A stretch of 64,000 bases of DNA from Lineus longissimus (lineage: Eukaryota; Nemertea; Pilidiophora; Heteronemertea; Lineidae): positions 1 through 64,000 of the forward strand of contig NC_088308.1 of the NCBI RefSeq assembly GCF_910592395.1, read 5' to 3'. The translations under genes and the position numbers were made by a program. A model generated the notes under the pieces. The model ran no database searches. It worked only from the letters and a program-made list of their open reading frames with translations, and had not been told where the DNA came from. Below are positions 21,397 to 36,300 of this stretch, one piece after another; within the stretch, counting starts at the first letter, position 1, and every line of letters begins with the position of its first letter.

Positions 21397-24300
21397 ATGG
21401 CTGGTTCCTCGTTTACGTGCCGCCTTTACAGGGATGGCTTGCAGACACCCTGGGGCTTCAGGCTACAGGGAGGAAAGGATTTTAACCAGCCCTTAACCGT
21501 ACAGAGGGTAAGTCAAATAGCATGATATCATTCTAAATGCCCCCACCCATCACCCATTACTATATGCAAGCATACCTGTTCTAGGGTTACAGGTTAGATA
21601 TGCACCGATGCACTTGGCAAATGTACGTTAGTTGTGGAATGCAGCAGATAACAACATATTGCTGCAAGAAATCATCGTTATTTGCTTAACAAATGTCTAA
21701 ATTAGCCAAACGATATTTCCCATTTGCTATGGAGAGATAACATCCCAATGAATTCCCTGTGCATTGTGCATGAGATGCCTACAGAACATGCAACATTTGA
21801 CACTACGTAACCTTGACAGAGCGTTTCAAGTCTACTGAACTATCTGCTTTTACTAAAGGTGTGCATCTCATCACCTTCAACAAGCTGGCCACTCCATATT
21901 CCCCGCCCGAACCAACTGCTTCTTGAGGTTTCGGTGCCCTACCATTCAGGTAGCCATGCAGTGTTACATATTGCTACCTGGCTTTGGGGCTCCAAAGGGG
22001 CGAACGCTACCATGATTGCCACTAAGCAGCCGATGTCCTTCTTCAACCTTTCTGTGCTTAAATTCGTCGTTTAGGTTCGGTTCTCTCTTTCTGAGCGTGT
22101 GTCATTTCTACCACGAATATGGCGACCAAGATGGCTTCCGCCAGGACTGAAGAGAATGCTATTTTTGATCCTGTAACAGAACATAACACGACACTCCCAT
22201 GTTCCGATGTTACAAATTATATTCCCTTGACTATGCTAATATCTCGAGATTCACTTTGCCACTCTTCGAGAAAACATGATGGCTGATGATGTATTCCAAT
22301 AGGCGTTTCAGTATGGAAACATTACTAAAAAGATCATGGATATTATACTGCTCAAGCTGAGATAATAAAGACGTATGAAATGATCCCATCTTCTTCCCAC
22401 AAGAGTTTACATTCACATTAGTTCGTGCAGTTGAGCAGCTCAGAAAGACAGTTTATATCAATATCAACCCTAAACTACTTTTGAATTCATTTATTTTATG
22501 GTAATGGACAGCAACAGGTTGAGTGAAGGCCTGTAGCAAGCGGTTTCTCGTGGCGTTACCTTACCAATTTATAGGCCTATAGACATCCTACTGTAGCCAG
22601 CGCTTTCAGGGTTGTAGAGAAGGAATGTTCTGTATACATGTATGAATCTGTATCTACAATACCTTCTTGCAATGGCACAACCTGCGTAACGTCTACAAAT
22701 GAATACCTAGAGGTCAGGTAGAATCAGTTGGCTCTGATGGAGTAAATCATGTGTTTCTAGTTCAAAGAGTAAGGGAAACTAGCTAATTAACCTATCTATG
22801 ATGAAGGAATCTTACCGCACAAACGAAATCACAGAAATGGCACCAAGCCCAAATCTCGCACAAGGAATTTCTTCACATGACCTGAGATACAAAGTATACC
22901 TTCATTTCGATAATCTGTGCAAAGCATGAAAGAAAATATAAATGATTGGTAGATTTACAAGAAAGCCTAATTTAGACCCCTTTCATCGATTTAAGCAAAT
23001 ATTGTTTCCTAACTCAAGCTCGTCACTCAGGAGATCTATGAAAATGAGACTGATTCTGTTGTTGCAGCGGCTGCCGCCAGGGATAAGTATTTCCTGTCAG
23101 CTGTTTGCATGCAATGGGTTCGATCAGTATCAAGACTAGATTGGATCGCCACTAGTTGTATATCAAAGGATGCTTATGTTTCTAAATGCCTACAAGTAAT
23201 CATGTGATGTCAGCGTCTGGCTTCAGTTGAATGTTCCACACTGAATATTAGTACATTATCTATCGAATATATGGCCTATATAACCCACTGCACCTATTCT
23301 TTGGATACAAGCTACTTCAAGTTCCCGTTGATTCAAGTATACCTATACTACTACTTCAGTATAGCATTATGTATGGCTAGTCCATGTCTAACCCCATCCA
23401 TTCGGTTTACTTGCAAGCACACGCTAACTTCCATATAGCGCTATGAAATATGAGATGCGCTTGGCAAGGAATCCAATGGAGATACCTTGCTTCTTGAAGC
23501 AACTTGCTCAGCTATTTTCAGTACCATAATACCTGATCTTCGCATCCGAGTTCGTATACCTGTGTATGTGGTATTGGGCAGCACTAGTTACAACTGAACA
23601 TTAATGAAGTGCTTCTTATTCATGAAAAGCTTGATGATATTACTGACCTTGAACATATTAAACTGGTCGCTTTCTACCGTGCTTACACACAATATTTAAA
23701 AAATGGCAGCTTTAAACCAGGCCATGGTGATTTAGCGGAAACTGGGAGGAAACAACCTGAAAACAGTATAAGTGTTCCGCTAAATCGTCCTTTAAACCAG
23801 TGGTATGCATCTTCTACCATTCGCCATTAGCGGCGGACTGTAACCACTGAACGCTCAAGATAATCCACCACCTAGTCTGAACATCTGAAGGAACAAACAA
23901 CTGGTTTGTAATACAAGGGTCAATGGGATGAAAAAGCACACAGCCAGAGCACCGATATTCTGATAAAACGAAACCTTGGTTTCGAATGGGATCCCTAGCT
24001 GTTTATAGTCTCAGAAAACGTATGATAATACGGTAACACACCGCACTAACTAGGATTCCATGTATGCGTGATGGTAAAATTGAGCAACTGAAACACGGGC
24101 TGAAGCGCTACTCCTGGAACAGAATAGGATTAGTTGGAGTTGGTGGTCTTAAAAACAAAGAAGAAAACCAGCTTTTCCACAATGGGCAAGACAAGCGACA
24201 TGCAAGCGAGAAAGCATTCCTGATTTATACGAACACAGCAGGTGCAGAGATGATATTCAATCTCAAACCGTGTAATCTACATCAGGCTAAATGTCAAACC

Positions 24301-27300
24301 CTTCAACCTATCAGTCAAGCAGATCTCTGCTCTAACCACAGACGGTACTGAAGACCAGATGAATAGCTTCTTTGATGCAGTCACAGAAAGGGCACCCAAA
24401 GCAGGATATCCACCTTCTCATGGGGGACTCGGATGCGAAAATTGGTACAGATGCATACGACTCGTGGAAAGGCACGATTGGAAAACTCGGCCCGGGGGTT
24501 ACCAGTGACAGAGGCTTGCGGCTACTCGAATTCGCACAGTTCGAAGAAGTTAACGATCTGTAACACGCTCCAATGCTTTGATAGGAAGGTTCATGGGCAT
24601 ACCAGAGGAAATACCACATCAACTCGGGTATCATAAATTCCATAGAGGCCCTGTACGCAGCATCGACGAGCATGGTTCGAGTAGGAGGTGACTTCAGCAA
24701 GTGTTTTCCCACAGTGAGACAAGGGTGTCTCTTATCACCAACTCTAGCTGTGCAACATATTCCTCGAGCACATCATGGCAGAGTCACTCGTAGAATTAGA
24801 ATCCCCTTTGACCATCTCGAGCCGAATGATTACGAACCTAAGGTTCGCATTGCATGGTCCAATAAAAGACCAGATGGACCACTTCAAGAAGGCGGACAGA
24901 ACAAGCGGCAGATATGGGATGGAAAGTAGTCTAGAGAAAACAAGGACGATGGCATCTAGCGCAGGAGAGTAGATCGATGTATGCATAAGGGACTACCACC
25001 TGGAGCAGGTGAAAAAGTTTGTTTACCTGCGTTCTACACAAAAGGAGGATTGTACGTCCCTCAAGGAGGTGAAAACGAGAATTGCCAAAGCTGCATTTTC
25101 CCTGTCCAGACCGAAGAGGACATGGCGGGACCGCAACATCTCCACAGAGATCGCTGGTGATGTCAATATTCCTGTATGCCTCAGAATCATATAACGATGA
25201 CTTCTGAGATAGAAACACACATCAATGCTTTCGTCAAGCTCAACTCTTACCTCAACATACCATACGACGACTGGTCGTGAAGGCAAGCCTATCACTCTAC
25301 CGGTCATCACATTCCAACCAATCTCAAGATTCATTACTCTATAACAAAGTGGTACCTTAACTTCCACCTTTCGACTTCCATCATAAAATGTTTACATGTA
25401 ATGTGCTGATCATCACCTATTAAATCTACACCTTACTCAACATTAATATAGCCATGGCCATGGTACTTTGATACCATAGTTGAATGTAACAGTGAAAAAC
25501 ACGACCGGACAGGTAAAATGCAGATTTGTTCCATCTCACAGTTTGAGGTGAACCAAACTTAAATCGTGACACTGATGACTGGAATACATCTTGAGCTTCG
25601 TACTCTTTTAGATAGCAAGGGCAACCAACGGTTTATTCAAGTTATTTTTATTCATTTGGTGGCGTAGAGCCCAAAACGTTCCGGGATATTTCTTAAGGAA
25701 TCTTCGAGTTTCTAGCATTAATGGCGATGGAGGGATTCGAGTTGTGAGGGTTCGGTAACGTTCGAGTGTCTTGGCCCCAATGTTGGGCAAAAGGACTGTA
25801 TGGATTTAATCATTTCGATAACACTGACCATCTAGGCAGATCAGGATGCCTCTTCAGATCAGGGTAAGGCATTTCTTTCGTAGTCACCTCACATTCTTAT
25901 CTTATTGATACTGAACGATAGGTGTCTGGTCTATTCTTAAGACCAGCGATGTAGGCTAACGAGGCATGTTCTCATCAATGGACCCGGTATGTAATAAGGA
26001 ATAGATAATGGTAGTGATGAAACAATGTTGACCAACTTATCAGTAAAGATTGCGAAACTATCTCGTTCAGACCTTGCAGCCAGTTTTGATTAAACCTTTC
26101 AGAAGTCGTCCTTGGTGTTGCTACACAAGGTACTGAGCTAATTGTATACGGCAACCCTTTTTTTAGCAGTGACACACTTAAGTCTGCCTGGAGTCTCACC
26201 CCAAATTCAGAGGTCGAAGCAGGGACTCGACCGCTAGCCGAGAGCCCGAGCCACTTGCAAAGATCAGAGCGGGTCCTATAGAGGAGCGCTTGCCGCTCCG
26301 TTAGAATCATTTGTATTTTTGAATTTGAGAAACAGTTCGAGTGTGCAGTGATGTATATAGGTTGTCAGTCACCTAGCTACCGCCCATTACTCCTTCGAAA
26401 CATTGCATATGCGCATTGAGTGATGGACATGCCCACCTGACAGGGTGACGTAGTCACGTTATCACCGTTTTTAACATCACCCGATCCGAACAGAAGACTG
26501 GAGGCTATTCTAGAACAGACATTTTGTTCTTTTTTTTTAAAGAAGAGTTTACCTGACGTTACAACGATAGCGAGCGCTGTTGTCCTTAACTAAATCTCTT
26601 CTACCTCATTGGGGGAACTCAAGGTAACCGGCTCCGAAAAGGCAATAGGCTTAGATAAGGTTTCGTTCGCCTCTGCTTGAGATGTTGCTCTTCTAAGATA
26701 CTCGCCTCAGCAAAGTCCTACACTTCCCTCCTCTCGCTTAGTAGGCCTAAATCCTGCAACTCCACGACGCTTATATCCGTTGACTAACAGGTACTGTGAC
26801 CTTCTTCTTCTTTCGATAATTGCCATTTTTTGTAGCCCCATTAACTACCTTTCTGACCTGAAGGCATGTTGCAGTAATTCGCCTTCTGTCCATATATTCG
26901 CGTTTGCGTGCTAAACGACAAGAGCTAAAGATATATAGGATGGGTTACCACAAATCATGTTTATTTACGGTTTCTTCTGACTCTCTGTTCTTAATGGGCG
27001 ATTTTTATCCCGTTTGCACAACATCATTGCCGTTTTTCACTTACTCTTCAACAAATCTCACATTGTTCAGCTGTTGAAGGTGTTCTTTATTGCATGATAG
27101 TCGGCGACACCTTCCAGAATAGCATTTTGGTCTTAAACCAGAGCTTCTGGGTGAAAGCATCATCAACAAGTTGACTCTTCTGCCTATGCAATTATTGTTA
27201 TCTTAGACACCAGCGAATTCCTCTAACGTGATGATGCGCGTATTCTCTGCCTGATCGACAACACTAAGGGAACCTGTATGGAGAAGGAGGACTGACACAG

Positions 27301-30300
27301 ACTCTTTCTTCAGTCTAGCAAAGGTTGGCAAAGGCCTATCTGCGTTGAAAATTTGATGCAGTCTGATGTGGTGAAAGTGTGCTTCAACGAATCATGTACA
27401 TGTATATATTTCTGTTGCGTCTTTCCGTGGTTTGCGAAGCTGAAGAAGCCACCACGCCATTGACCGGCTAAACAGAAATGTCTTCAAGTTCGCAGTCTCA
27501 AAACATTACAGCACTATCATTTTTTCCCCCTCGTTACAGCCGAAACTAAATACAGTAGACCCGCTCTACTAAGGACACCTTCGGGACTGGCAAGTGCTGT
27601 CCTTAATAGAGAGGTGTCCTGATTAGAGAGGTCAAATTGAAACGAAACTACCAATTTGGGACCAAAACTAGTGTCCTTAATAGAGAGGTTGTCCTTAATA
27701 GAGGTGTCCGCTAAGAGAGGATTCACTGTATTACATTCATGTGACACTCCATGTTTCACAAACTCATCGTTACACGTACGATGTGAATACAAACGTTTCA
27801 CCTGGTCATCATTATTATCCGAAGCATGGGAAACCTAACATTTCACACAACGTTCATTACCATGTTGAGGCCAACGTTACACAGGGGTATCACCAAGATC
27901 AAGGGCGGAGGGATCCCAATGGTCATGTTTTCCATGAATCTGTCACGTTGGGTGTCAATTGAGACTGATGGCTGAATACTACATCTATAAACAAAGTAAG
28001 ACACCGAGGGCGGAATGCGGATTCATGAAACAATCACCCCAAGGGATACTGCCAAAGCGATAAGCAAAATTGTATCAATACTTCTGCTGAATTGTGGGAA
28101 ACTGAAAAGCGGTTTTATTGTTTTTATTGATAATGAAATCTTCTTAACTCTATTTTTCGCCATCTTTATATTCTAATCAAACCTTTACAGAATGTGGTTC
28201 AGTAAGATCGAACGGGATATCATTAATACATTGGTAAACCAAACAGAGGGAAGTCATTGATCTATTTCTCGATATCAATTATGCAGCCGCCTGTAATATC
28301 TTGACTTGTGATATGTTTTGATCAGACAAGAGTTACACTTCCACCAAGAGCGTGTATATTACAAAGGATTAGCTTTCTCAGATGGAAACTAACGGAATTT
28401 CAAAATGCCCTGCGTTCTGGTGAGGGTAAGTTAATGTATACGTAATTGATCCTGTTGGTACTTGTTTCCATCAGACCAGAAAAACGGTGACCAGCGGATT
28501 ACAGCATAATCCACCAGAATAGCACCATCCATTTGAGATTGACAACACGGAATACGAAGACATCGCAATCACTCGCGACTTTCATCAGAAGTAAGTACAA
28601 ACTCCCGCTATGACATTTTCTTTCATTTTTCTTTGCAGGTTTTCACGGGAAGTCCGGCGGAGGGGGAGCTCCAGCGAGGTGATGTTATCATCAAAATCAA
28701 TAATATTGATGTCAGCAGTTTGAACCATAAACAGGCACAGGATATAATCAAGACGCCTGCTGGACAATTAGTTTTAAATATACAACGGTAAGTGGGATGG
28801 ATTGACATGTAGGATGGATTACTGTAAACTAGATTCTGAACGAAACTCTATGGTAGATGATATATCAGGGTAGAAATTCACTCTCTGGTTAATCTTTATG
28901 GCTGAGTGAGTATGGTTTGTAATGACGATGTAGAAGCTTACATGAAGTATGCCATGATCCATCTATCAAATATGTGCTGATTATGATCACGGAGGGTACA
29001 TTAGAAGGGACTGTTTATTAGAAACATTGAGACATTTGTTGCGTTCTTTAGCCAATGGCAAAACGAATATTTGGCTCTTGACGAGCCACTATCAGAGCTT
29101 TAGGAGCCACCATTCGCCAACAGAACCAGGGCGTATAGTTGGTTGCTTCCACGTGGTAATGATGTATATCAAGATTTTTACCTGGGCCTGTTGGTGATGA
29201 TGTATAGTAACTGCTTGCAGAGGAATTTCAAGACGCCCACCAGACTTAGTGTATTTATGTAGTGAGCTGCATACCGCGGTTGAACAACCACCGACCGTAC
29301 ATCATGTACTATACTACACACGGTATCTTGATCACTCTTAGTATATGAGGCTTGACGGGAGCCAAGGAATTCAGGCAATGAAATAAGGTTCCCGCCTGCT
29401 AAACATAGACCAACTCGTCGAAGAATACGTAACTGTGAAAAAGTTTACAAGACCGGCTATACTAAAATGAATCTAGACAGTGACGTCATCTTTCTTGTTC
29501 CCCACCCTTTCAGCAGTCGCATTTCCCTAGGTGCTTGGTTGCCAAAGAAATCCATGGCAACCAAAAACAATGTGCTTCTTGTCATTGCCAAAACTGTGGC
29601 AATAATTAGGGCAGCAGTAGCAGTGGATAATGGCAGTGATGTTAGACGATAGCTTTGACAATCACTATACGCCATTGGCTATATGAAGCTCACAAGGCAA
29701 GAGAAAGCCCATAGTTCACGTACGGCAATGTCTGCTGGTGCCCGAGGCTGTTTTCTTGAAATGGTTGGTTGCCAAAGAAATCCATGGCAACCAAAAACAA
29801 TGTGCTTCTTGTCATTGCCAAAACTGTGGCAATAATTAGGGCAGCAGTAGCAGTGGATAATGGCAGTGATGTTAGACGATAGCTTTGACAATCACTATAC
29901 GCCATTGGCTATATGAAGCTCACAAGGCAAGAGAAAGCCCATAGTTCACGTACGGCAATGTCTGCTGGTGCCCGAGGCTGTTTTCTTGAAATGATCTCTC
30001 TCGAAAAAAAAAAATGCGATGCTAATTTTCTTTTTTTCTTATTGTAGAGGTCAGACTAGATTTTCTCCAGTGAAGAGCGTGCAACCAGTACAACAACCCT
30101 CCCAATTTCACCAACCAACACCTTCGGTACGTATCTCTCAAATGGTTTTCAAATTGCATTACTATATCTGTTTATAATGTTTTCAAATTCACTGACGTCA
30201 GGCGATACGATATTCTTCCTCAAACCTTGCACAGGCAAAAAAGATGCTTTAGTCACTTCAAATTCCTGGGTATAGAAAGCCATGATGTTAATCGAACTAT

Positions 30301-33300
30301 TATCCTCTTGATCTGTAGGGCTTTCGTTCAGTTCCATTTGAGGGCAGCAATCCTGCTCAGAAGTCCTCACTTCCAACGGGGGGCATGAGGCCTAGCACCA
30401 ATTTCGCAGTGGACTACACTGGGCGGGTAGGTTCCCCCACACGCCGACCAGAGCAAACCATGATCAACCGTGTGCACGACTCACTCAACGAGGCCATCTG
30501 GGCTCACCAGTCCGGTAATGACCCGGAGGATGATTATAACTATGGATCAGTAGCTGACAGGAAGAAAAACTTCAGCCAAGACACCCGTAAGTATCTCAGT
30601 TCCTTGTTAGATTTGTGCTTATTCCCCCTCTTGTTCTCTTCTTACATGTTTTACGATACAAAAGCATCTTGACAGTTCCTCGCCAGATAAAACATTTCTG
30701 CCCGCGCCCTTGCATTGGAAGAAGACTGAATGCAGTGAAGGTGGCTCTGAACAGTTTTGTGAACTTCAACCAGTGGCTGCTGCAAACACAAGCCATATCG
30801 GAGCTAATATAACGATAAGGAAGTTGAAAATGCAATTGATTCAAAGAAAATGCTTAATTAATGCATGTGGCTGTATCCCGCTTCGGGCCGTTTGTCTGTT
30901 CATCACAGCTTCATCGGGGGGGGAGGGGTCACCGAGGAGGAGGGGTGTCAGTGAGCTTCCTACTGGCAGTAGGGGTCAGAACTCCAACCCATCATGCACC
31001 ACGATCCTCTTATTACATCTGCCAGTCTTTGCAACAATGCTAGTCAGATCATGATACGTCATCATTGAATGCAGAGCTTAAACCTGATGCACTATTCATT
31101 AACACTGCAGCACTGCCTTTTCCCCTCGTTACAGCCGAAACTAAATATGACATACATGTGAAACCCAACGTTTCACAAGCTCATCGTTACGCTGTGAATA
31201 CAAACGTTTCGGCTGGTCAGCGTTTCGATCAAAAACATGGCAAACCTACCGTTTCACGCAATGTTCGTTACGATGTTGATGCGAACGTTTCACAGGGGCA
31301 TGGTCAAGATGAAGGGTGTAGGAAAGCCCACGTGTCACATGATCATCATCAAGATACTTACCAACCATTACATGTTAAAGCTATCGCTCATCGTTACGAT
31401 GAAGAACATTATGTCCCAGACGGGCAACTTTTCGACAACCAGTATGGCCCTTCTACGACCCTACACGAGGAGCCATACGATAGCCAATATGGCGCTCCTG
31501 CCGCTGCTCATGGTCAACAATACGAGCCCAAGCATCGGTACGATGTGGACCCTAGTTCTCAAGGTCACCACCAGGGTAGTCGGTACGATGACTATCCTGC
31601 TACGAATGATCGTTACGACCAAGCTGGCCACGAGTATCGTTACGAACAAGAACCTACTGACCGTCCTTACGATCAAGATCCAGATCGTTATGAACATGTC
31701 CCTGTGAAAAATATTGCTCATCGGTTCGATCAGGGCCAGGGTCAAGGTCGCGATCGTTATGATCAGGGTCAAGGTCATCGTTACGGACAAGGTCACGCCA
31801 AACATAACGTTTCGCATGAACATCGTTACGATGAAGGTCTTGTGAAATCAAGCGGTTCACATCATTATCGCTTCGACGACGACCAAGGTAGGACAACTCA
31901 AAATCCTATCAAACAATAGTAGAGAGAGATCCTTTGTTTTAGGAGTCTAATTTCGAATATTCGTAACAGTTATGCTGTCTAGCACGTGACAGGATATTTA
32001 GAAGAACGATGGCTCAACTGCAGAGCGCGCTCACTTTCGGGACTCTTTTAAGCAAACGTAACAAGCATGTTTACCGCCGATCGATCGCCATGTCACCCCC
32101 ATGCAGTAGCGTCGGGCTTTCTGTTCTTTGTGTAGTGGCCTAGCGTTTAGAGAGTAACCAGAAATTCTCCGTACGCATGTGCGTTAGTGATTTTAAGCGT
32201 TAAAAACGAAATCGCATTGGTCGAATTACAGAATCATTATACCTTTGACATACATGGAACTACCATGAGTCTGAACATGAAATCTAGTGATAGTAATCAA
32301 CAGCCACCAGGCAGAGCCACTAGTCAACTGACCAAACTCGACTACGCCTTCTGAAGTTGAGATGGAGGTTTCTGTGGACAAAGACATACAGGTGTATCAT
32401 TACTTACCGAGCACCTAACATTCTAACTCTGCCAAACACCTAAAGTCTCTTACCACATCTTGATGGTCAATTGGTTTTCAGCATAGGCACACGTGGATGC
32501 TCGACTATTTCAGTGGTTTCAGTGTTACCAATAGTCAAGCACTAGTCTACGCTTGAGATGAATCGTATCAAAATAGAAGCTTGAGAATCAGTTTGACCAT
32601 TTTCTGTGCTGTACTGGGGTAATAGTGTTTCTAAGCAAAAGCTTGAAGAAACGAATTTTAAGATCTCCCAGATGCTAAAACTGAACAATCAGATATTTTT
32701 CGGAACCTACATCAAGTCGACATTTGTTTAGTTGGCGCGATTTTCATCTTCACGCTAATCGACAGCTATCTTTTCTTTGCTGGTCCTTCGAACAGCCCAC
32801 GGACCTTATGAATATCACCCAGTCAAGGACAATGTGAAATTTTACCAAGGCCCCAAGAATAAATATGGTGAGCTATGTCAAATTTAACACATCTCCAGAT
32901 GCTGCCTGACTTCCCGGGCAAATTGTCAATGGTAAGATTCAGGCACCATGTGGATGATGTGACCATTAAATCCCACTTGGCAGTTACCTAGCACACGAGT
33001 CTGACTAACATCCTTTCCTCTGAAACTAACATCGTCGCTGGTATTAAAGGAGAAATGAGCTATAAAACCTAATTCTTAACATTATCATCATTGACTATGA
33101 ATAACACTAAACATATAGTGCCAAGGTTCGGAACGGATGGTTGGGTATTTTCACATTTTATCCAGGCCGTTAACAACACTTCCATACATCATAATGGTTC
33201 CAATCAGCTTTAGAAACGAATATCATCACTCAGAGCGATGTTTTTCCATCCTAGCTGTCACACGGATCATTTGTTGAGGGAGTATGTTATCTTACTATCA

Positions 33301-36300
33301 AGCAGTGTGCATTTTGTTCCTTGAATGACCTTTTCGCCATTCCTGCCCCGCCTGTTTACCTGCTGCCTCTCTGCTACACGCTATGCCTCCGCAGTCTTAC
33401 CGCAAACTCTTGCGAAAGTTGAATGCTAAAAGCCAGTTAAAAGCAACCGCCAATCTAGCTTCTTTGAACAGCAACTTTCGTGTAGAACGGTGGGAAAGGG
33501 TTCAAGGTACACACTGACCATTATACACTCAAAAACGTACAGCACTACGATCATGAAGGTAGTTACCACTAGAGTTGTGTGGATCTTCCGAAAAGCAGGT
33601 GATGTTTTTACGCAATGGGTGTGCAAGGGACATGTGCAATGAAGGAGTTAGGAGATTTTCAGAAGTTAACATTTCAGTTAGTTAGACTAAGTTGTAGATT
33701 TCTTTGTGTGCTTAGGGTGTATTTCTGTGTTAGGTGACTGATTATTTTTCGTTTATCATCAATCGATGTGCTATATACTTAGCTTGGACCTAAACTTTGC
33801 TATGTGTATTTCAAACAATCTATAACGCAGCGTTTTATCCCCATTTCTTACTATCGTCTCTGCACTCTACACTTGCATGTATAGAGTGGCTATTAGCAAT
33901 CAAACCAATTTGGAAATATCATCTGTTTTCATATTGCAAAAATCTCCAACGCGATTTTGAGAAATTGTGATTACGCATTAAGGAAATGAAAACAAGAATG
34001 TCAGACAACACCTTTCGCTATTGAAAGCAACACACCATAAGAGCTGCTTCATCGTTTCTTGCTCATTCTTCCGGCGAGTTAGACTTTGCGTTGAGAACGG
34101 TTCGTCTTTGTTCAATTCTATTTATGTTTTCTTCTGTTTGTAGGAGCCCCCGTTGTCCACTCTCCAGGAAGACCGAGCAAAACAGGAAAAGGATGGCGCC
34201 CTCCCCCGCAACTCACTAAAGAAAAACCCGTGGAATTCGGCTGGAGTCCTTCAAAGCGCATCCAGCCCGGTTACGTGCCTGGACCTCCCACCAACGAGAG
34301 GGCGTACTCACCACCGAGGCCCGCTCCAGCACCAGCGAGGCCCCGTTTCGTATCTACACATCACACTTCTGGTGATGGGTCTGGCCCAGCCTGGAAGGGC
34401 ACGCTCCATGGCGCAGGCCAAGACCCCGCACCACCTCTACAGGCACCTGCGTCAAGGTCCGTGCAATTCTCTCCCCACAAACCATCCTCCTTGCCGCATC
34501 AAAAACCCAACTACCACCCTGGGCCACCGCAGCAACACCACCAGCCGCACGTGAACCAGCCCCAGCCCCAGCATGATGGGCCTAAGGTGGTTCACCTTCA
34601 GTACAACTCCCCCATTGGCTTGTACTCCAAGCAGAACGTTGATGAGACCTATACCGGACAAACCCAGGCTCTGCAACAGTCTGGCATGTAAGTATACACC
34701 GCTGTATGCTCCACGATTACAAAGTCCACTGAGTATTGTCGAAACAACTGAGAAACGATAACACCAACCGGAACTCTATGTTATGAATGAATCAAACACC
34801 AACTAGAAAATTGTAAATGACGTTTTAGAGAACTGCGTCGTTCTCGTATGTGTTTGTGTAAAAGACTCTGGTCCACACAACTCATGATAAAGCAGTAACC
34901 ATATGTCACATGTCCCATCTTCACTGCTCGTAACCAACAACCATAAGCAATGCAATCGCCTTGTTGTTGTGACTCGACTAGGATTCGAACCTACGATCAG
35001 CCAATCGGGCTACAATTCCAACAAAAGCGTCACCACCACTTATTCATATACTTTTAGTTCAGCTCAAATAAGTACATCTCTTAAAGTAGTCTGGTAGTAT
35101 GATGTCTTAGAGTGATTTGCCTCTGCTCACCCATTTCCGAAAGCAGAATTTGATAGGAACCCGAAAAATACCCTTCTGACTGGCTGGTTTCAAACGAGCC
35201 TACCGGGGATGCAGAATCTGGCACTTTTCATTGGATAATCTCAGAATCTACCGGAATTAAATCTAAATTTTGCGTTTGGAAATCCCTGAATTAGAAGGTC
35301 AGTAGAAACAGAATTTTGATTGTTTTATTGCTTGAATCCCGCTTTGGTTATTGCTTTAGCCGAACCTTTCAAACCAATCACAATACTTAGTGGAAGTCGG
35401 GTTTATTTTCTGCTTTTCTTTATTTTGGTTTCATCAATATTAGGGCATATTCAAACGTTCACTGCAGGTAAGTATGTTCATCCCCCGAATGGAAAGCTTA
35501 GCGTTAAGATCATTTGATTTGTTTCCCAAAGTCCATGTTTGCATGTTGTGCCCCGGATGCTGTGCCATTTCCCTGCAACATATACTCTTGCTGCAAGTTT
35601 GTTTATCAAAGTTTTGCTCCTCCAAAACATTTTGTGAACAAAAGATTGACAACTGCCTGCACCTGGGCGTCGTGTGATGTCGGGCGTTGAGCGAAGGTGA
35701 CTGGCTTCTGTTACTTCCAGCTTTTCCCTCTGGCAGCGGTGGAGACCGGACCCAGACCCGAAATCCCTTCCGAATAGCATCATATACCGTCACAGTAAAA
35801 CAGCACTGAAAACTTTGTAGGAAATACCTCATGACGTTGTTCGAAACGTGTCATAGGTTAGCATTATTGATTTGGATGTATTGAGTGTCTGCTATGAGAC
35901 AATCATGTTTGCAAATACTGTACGTATTAGACGTGGTAGTTTTAGACATGTAACCGTTTTTACCTTGTATTTGCTGGTTGGTGTGGTTTGACTATATTAG
36001 TTGTCATGTATTTTATTTGCATTATTACGTACATGTAGTCTTCTTTTTATTTTCTTCACAACTTTCTCGTTCCTTCTTTCCTTCAACGCTTTATTGGCGA
36101 TGTAAAGTGTTGATCCGACATCTTGGCTGAGTTAGGCTTTTACAGTTTATTCTTTCGAATCAGCTTATGAATATATCTCCACCATCTTCTGCCTTACAGC
36201 GGTGGTGGGGATGGCAAAGACATGGATTACACCAAATCGTACGCCTGGCAGATGATCAAGCAAGAGTCTGGCGCGGCACCTGGTGGAGGTACTTCGCACT

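Noticed and set aside
31237-31896. Long alternative frames overlapping cassette exon 5 on both strands
   Set aside because: Shadows of the repetitive His/Tyr/Asp exon; only one frame matches the phases of the neighbouring exons.
34975-35030. tRNA-like segment with a B box (GGTTCGAATCC on the minus strand)
   Set aside because: A single motif with no clear A box or cloverleaf; at most an old SINE remnant.
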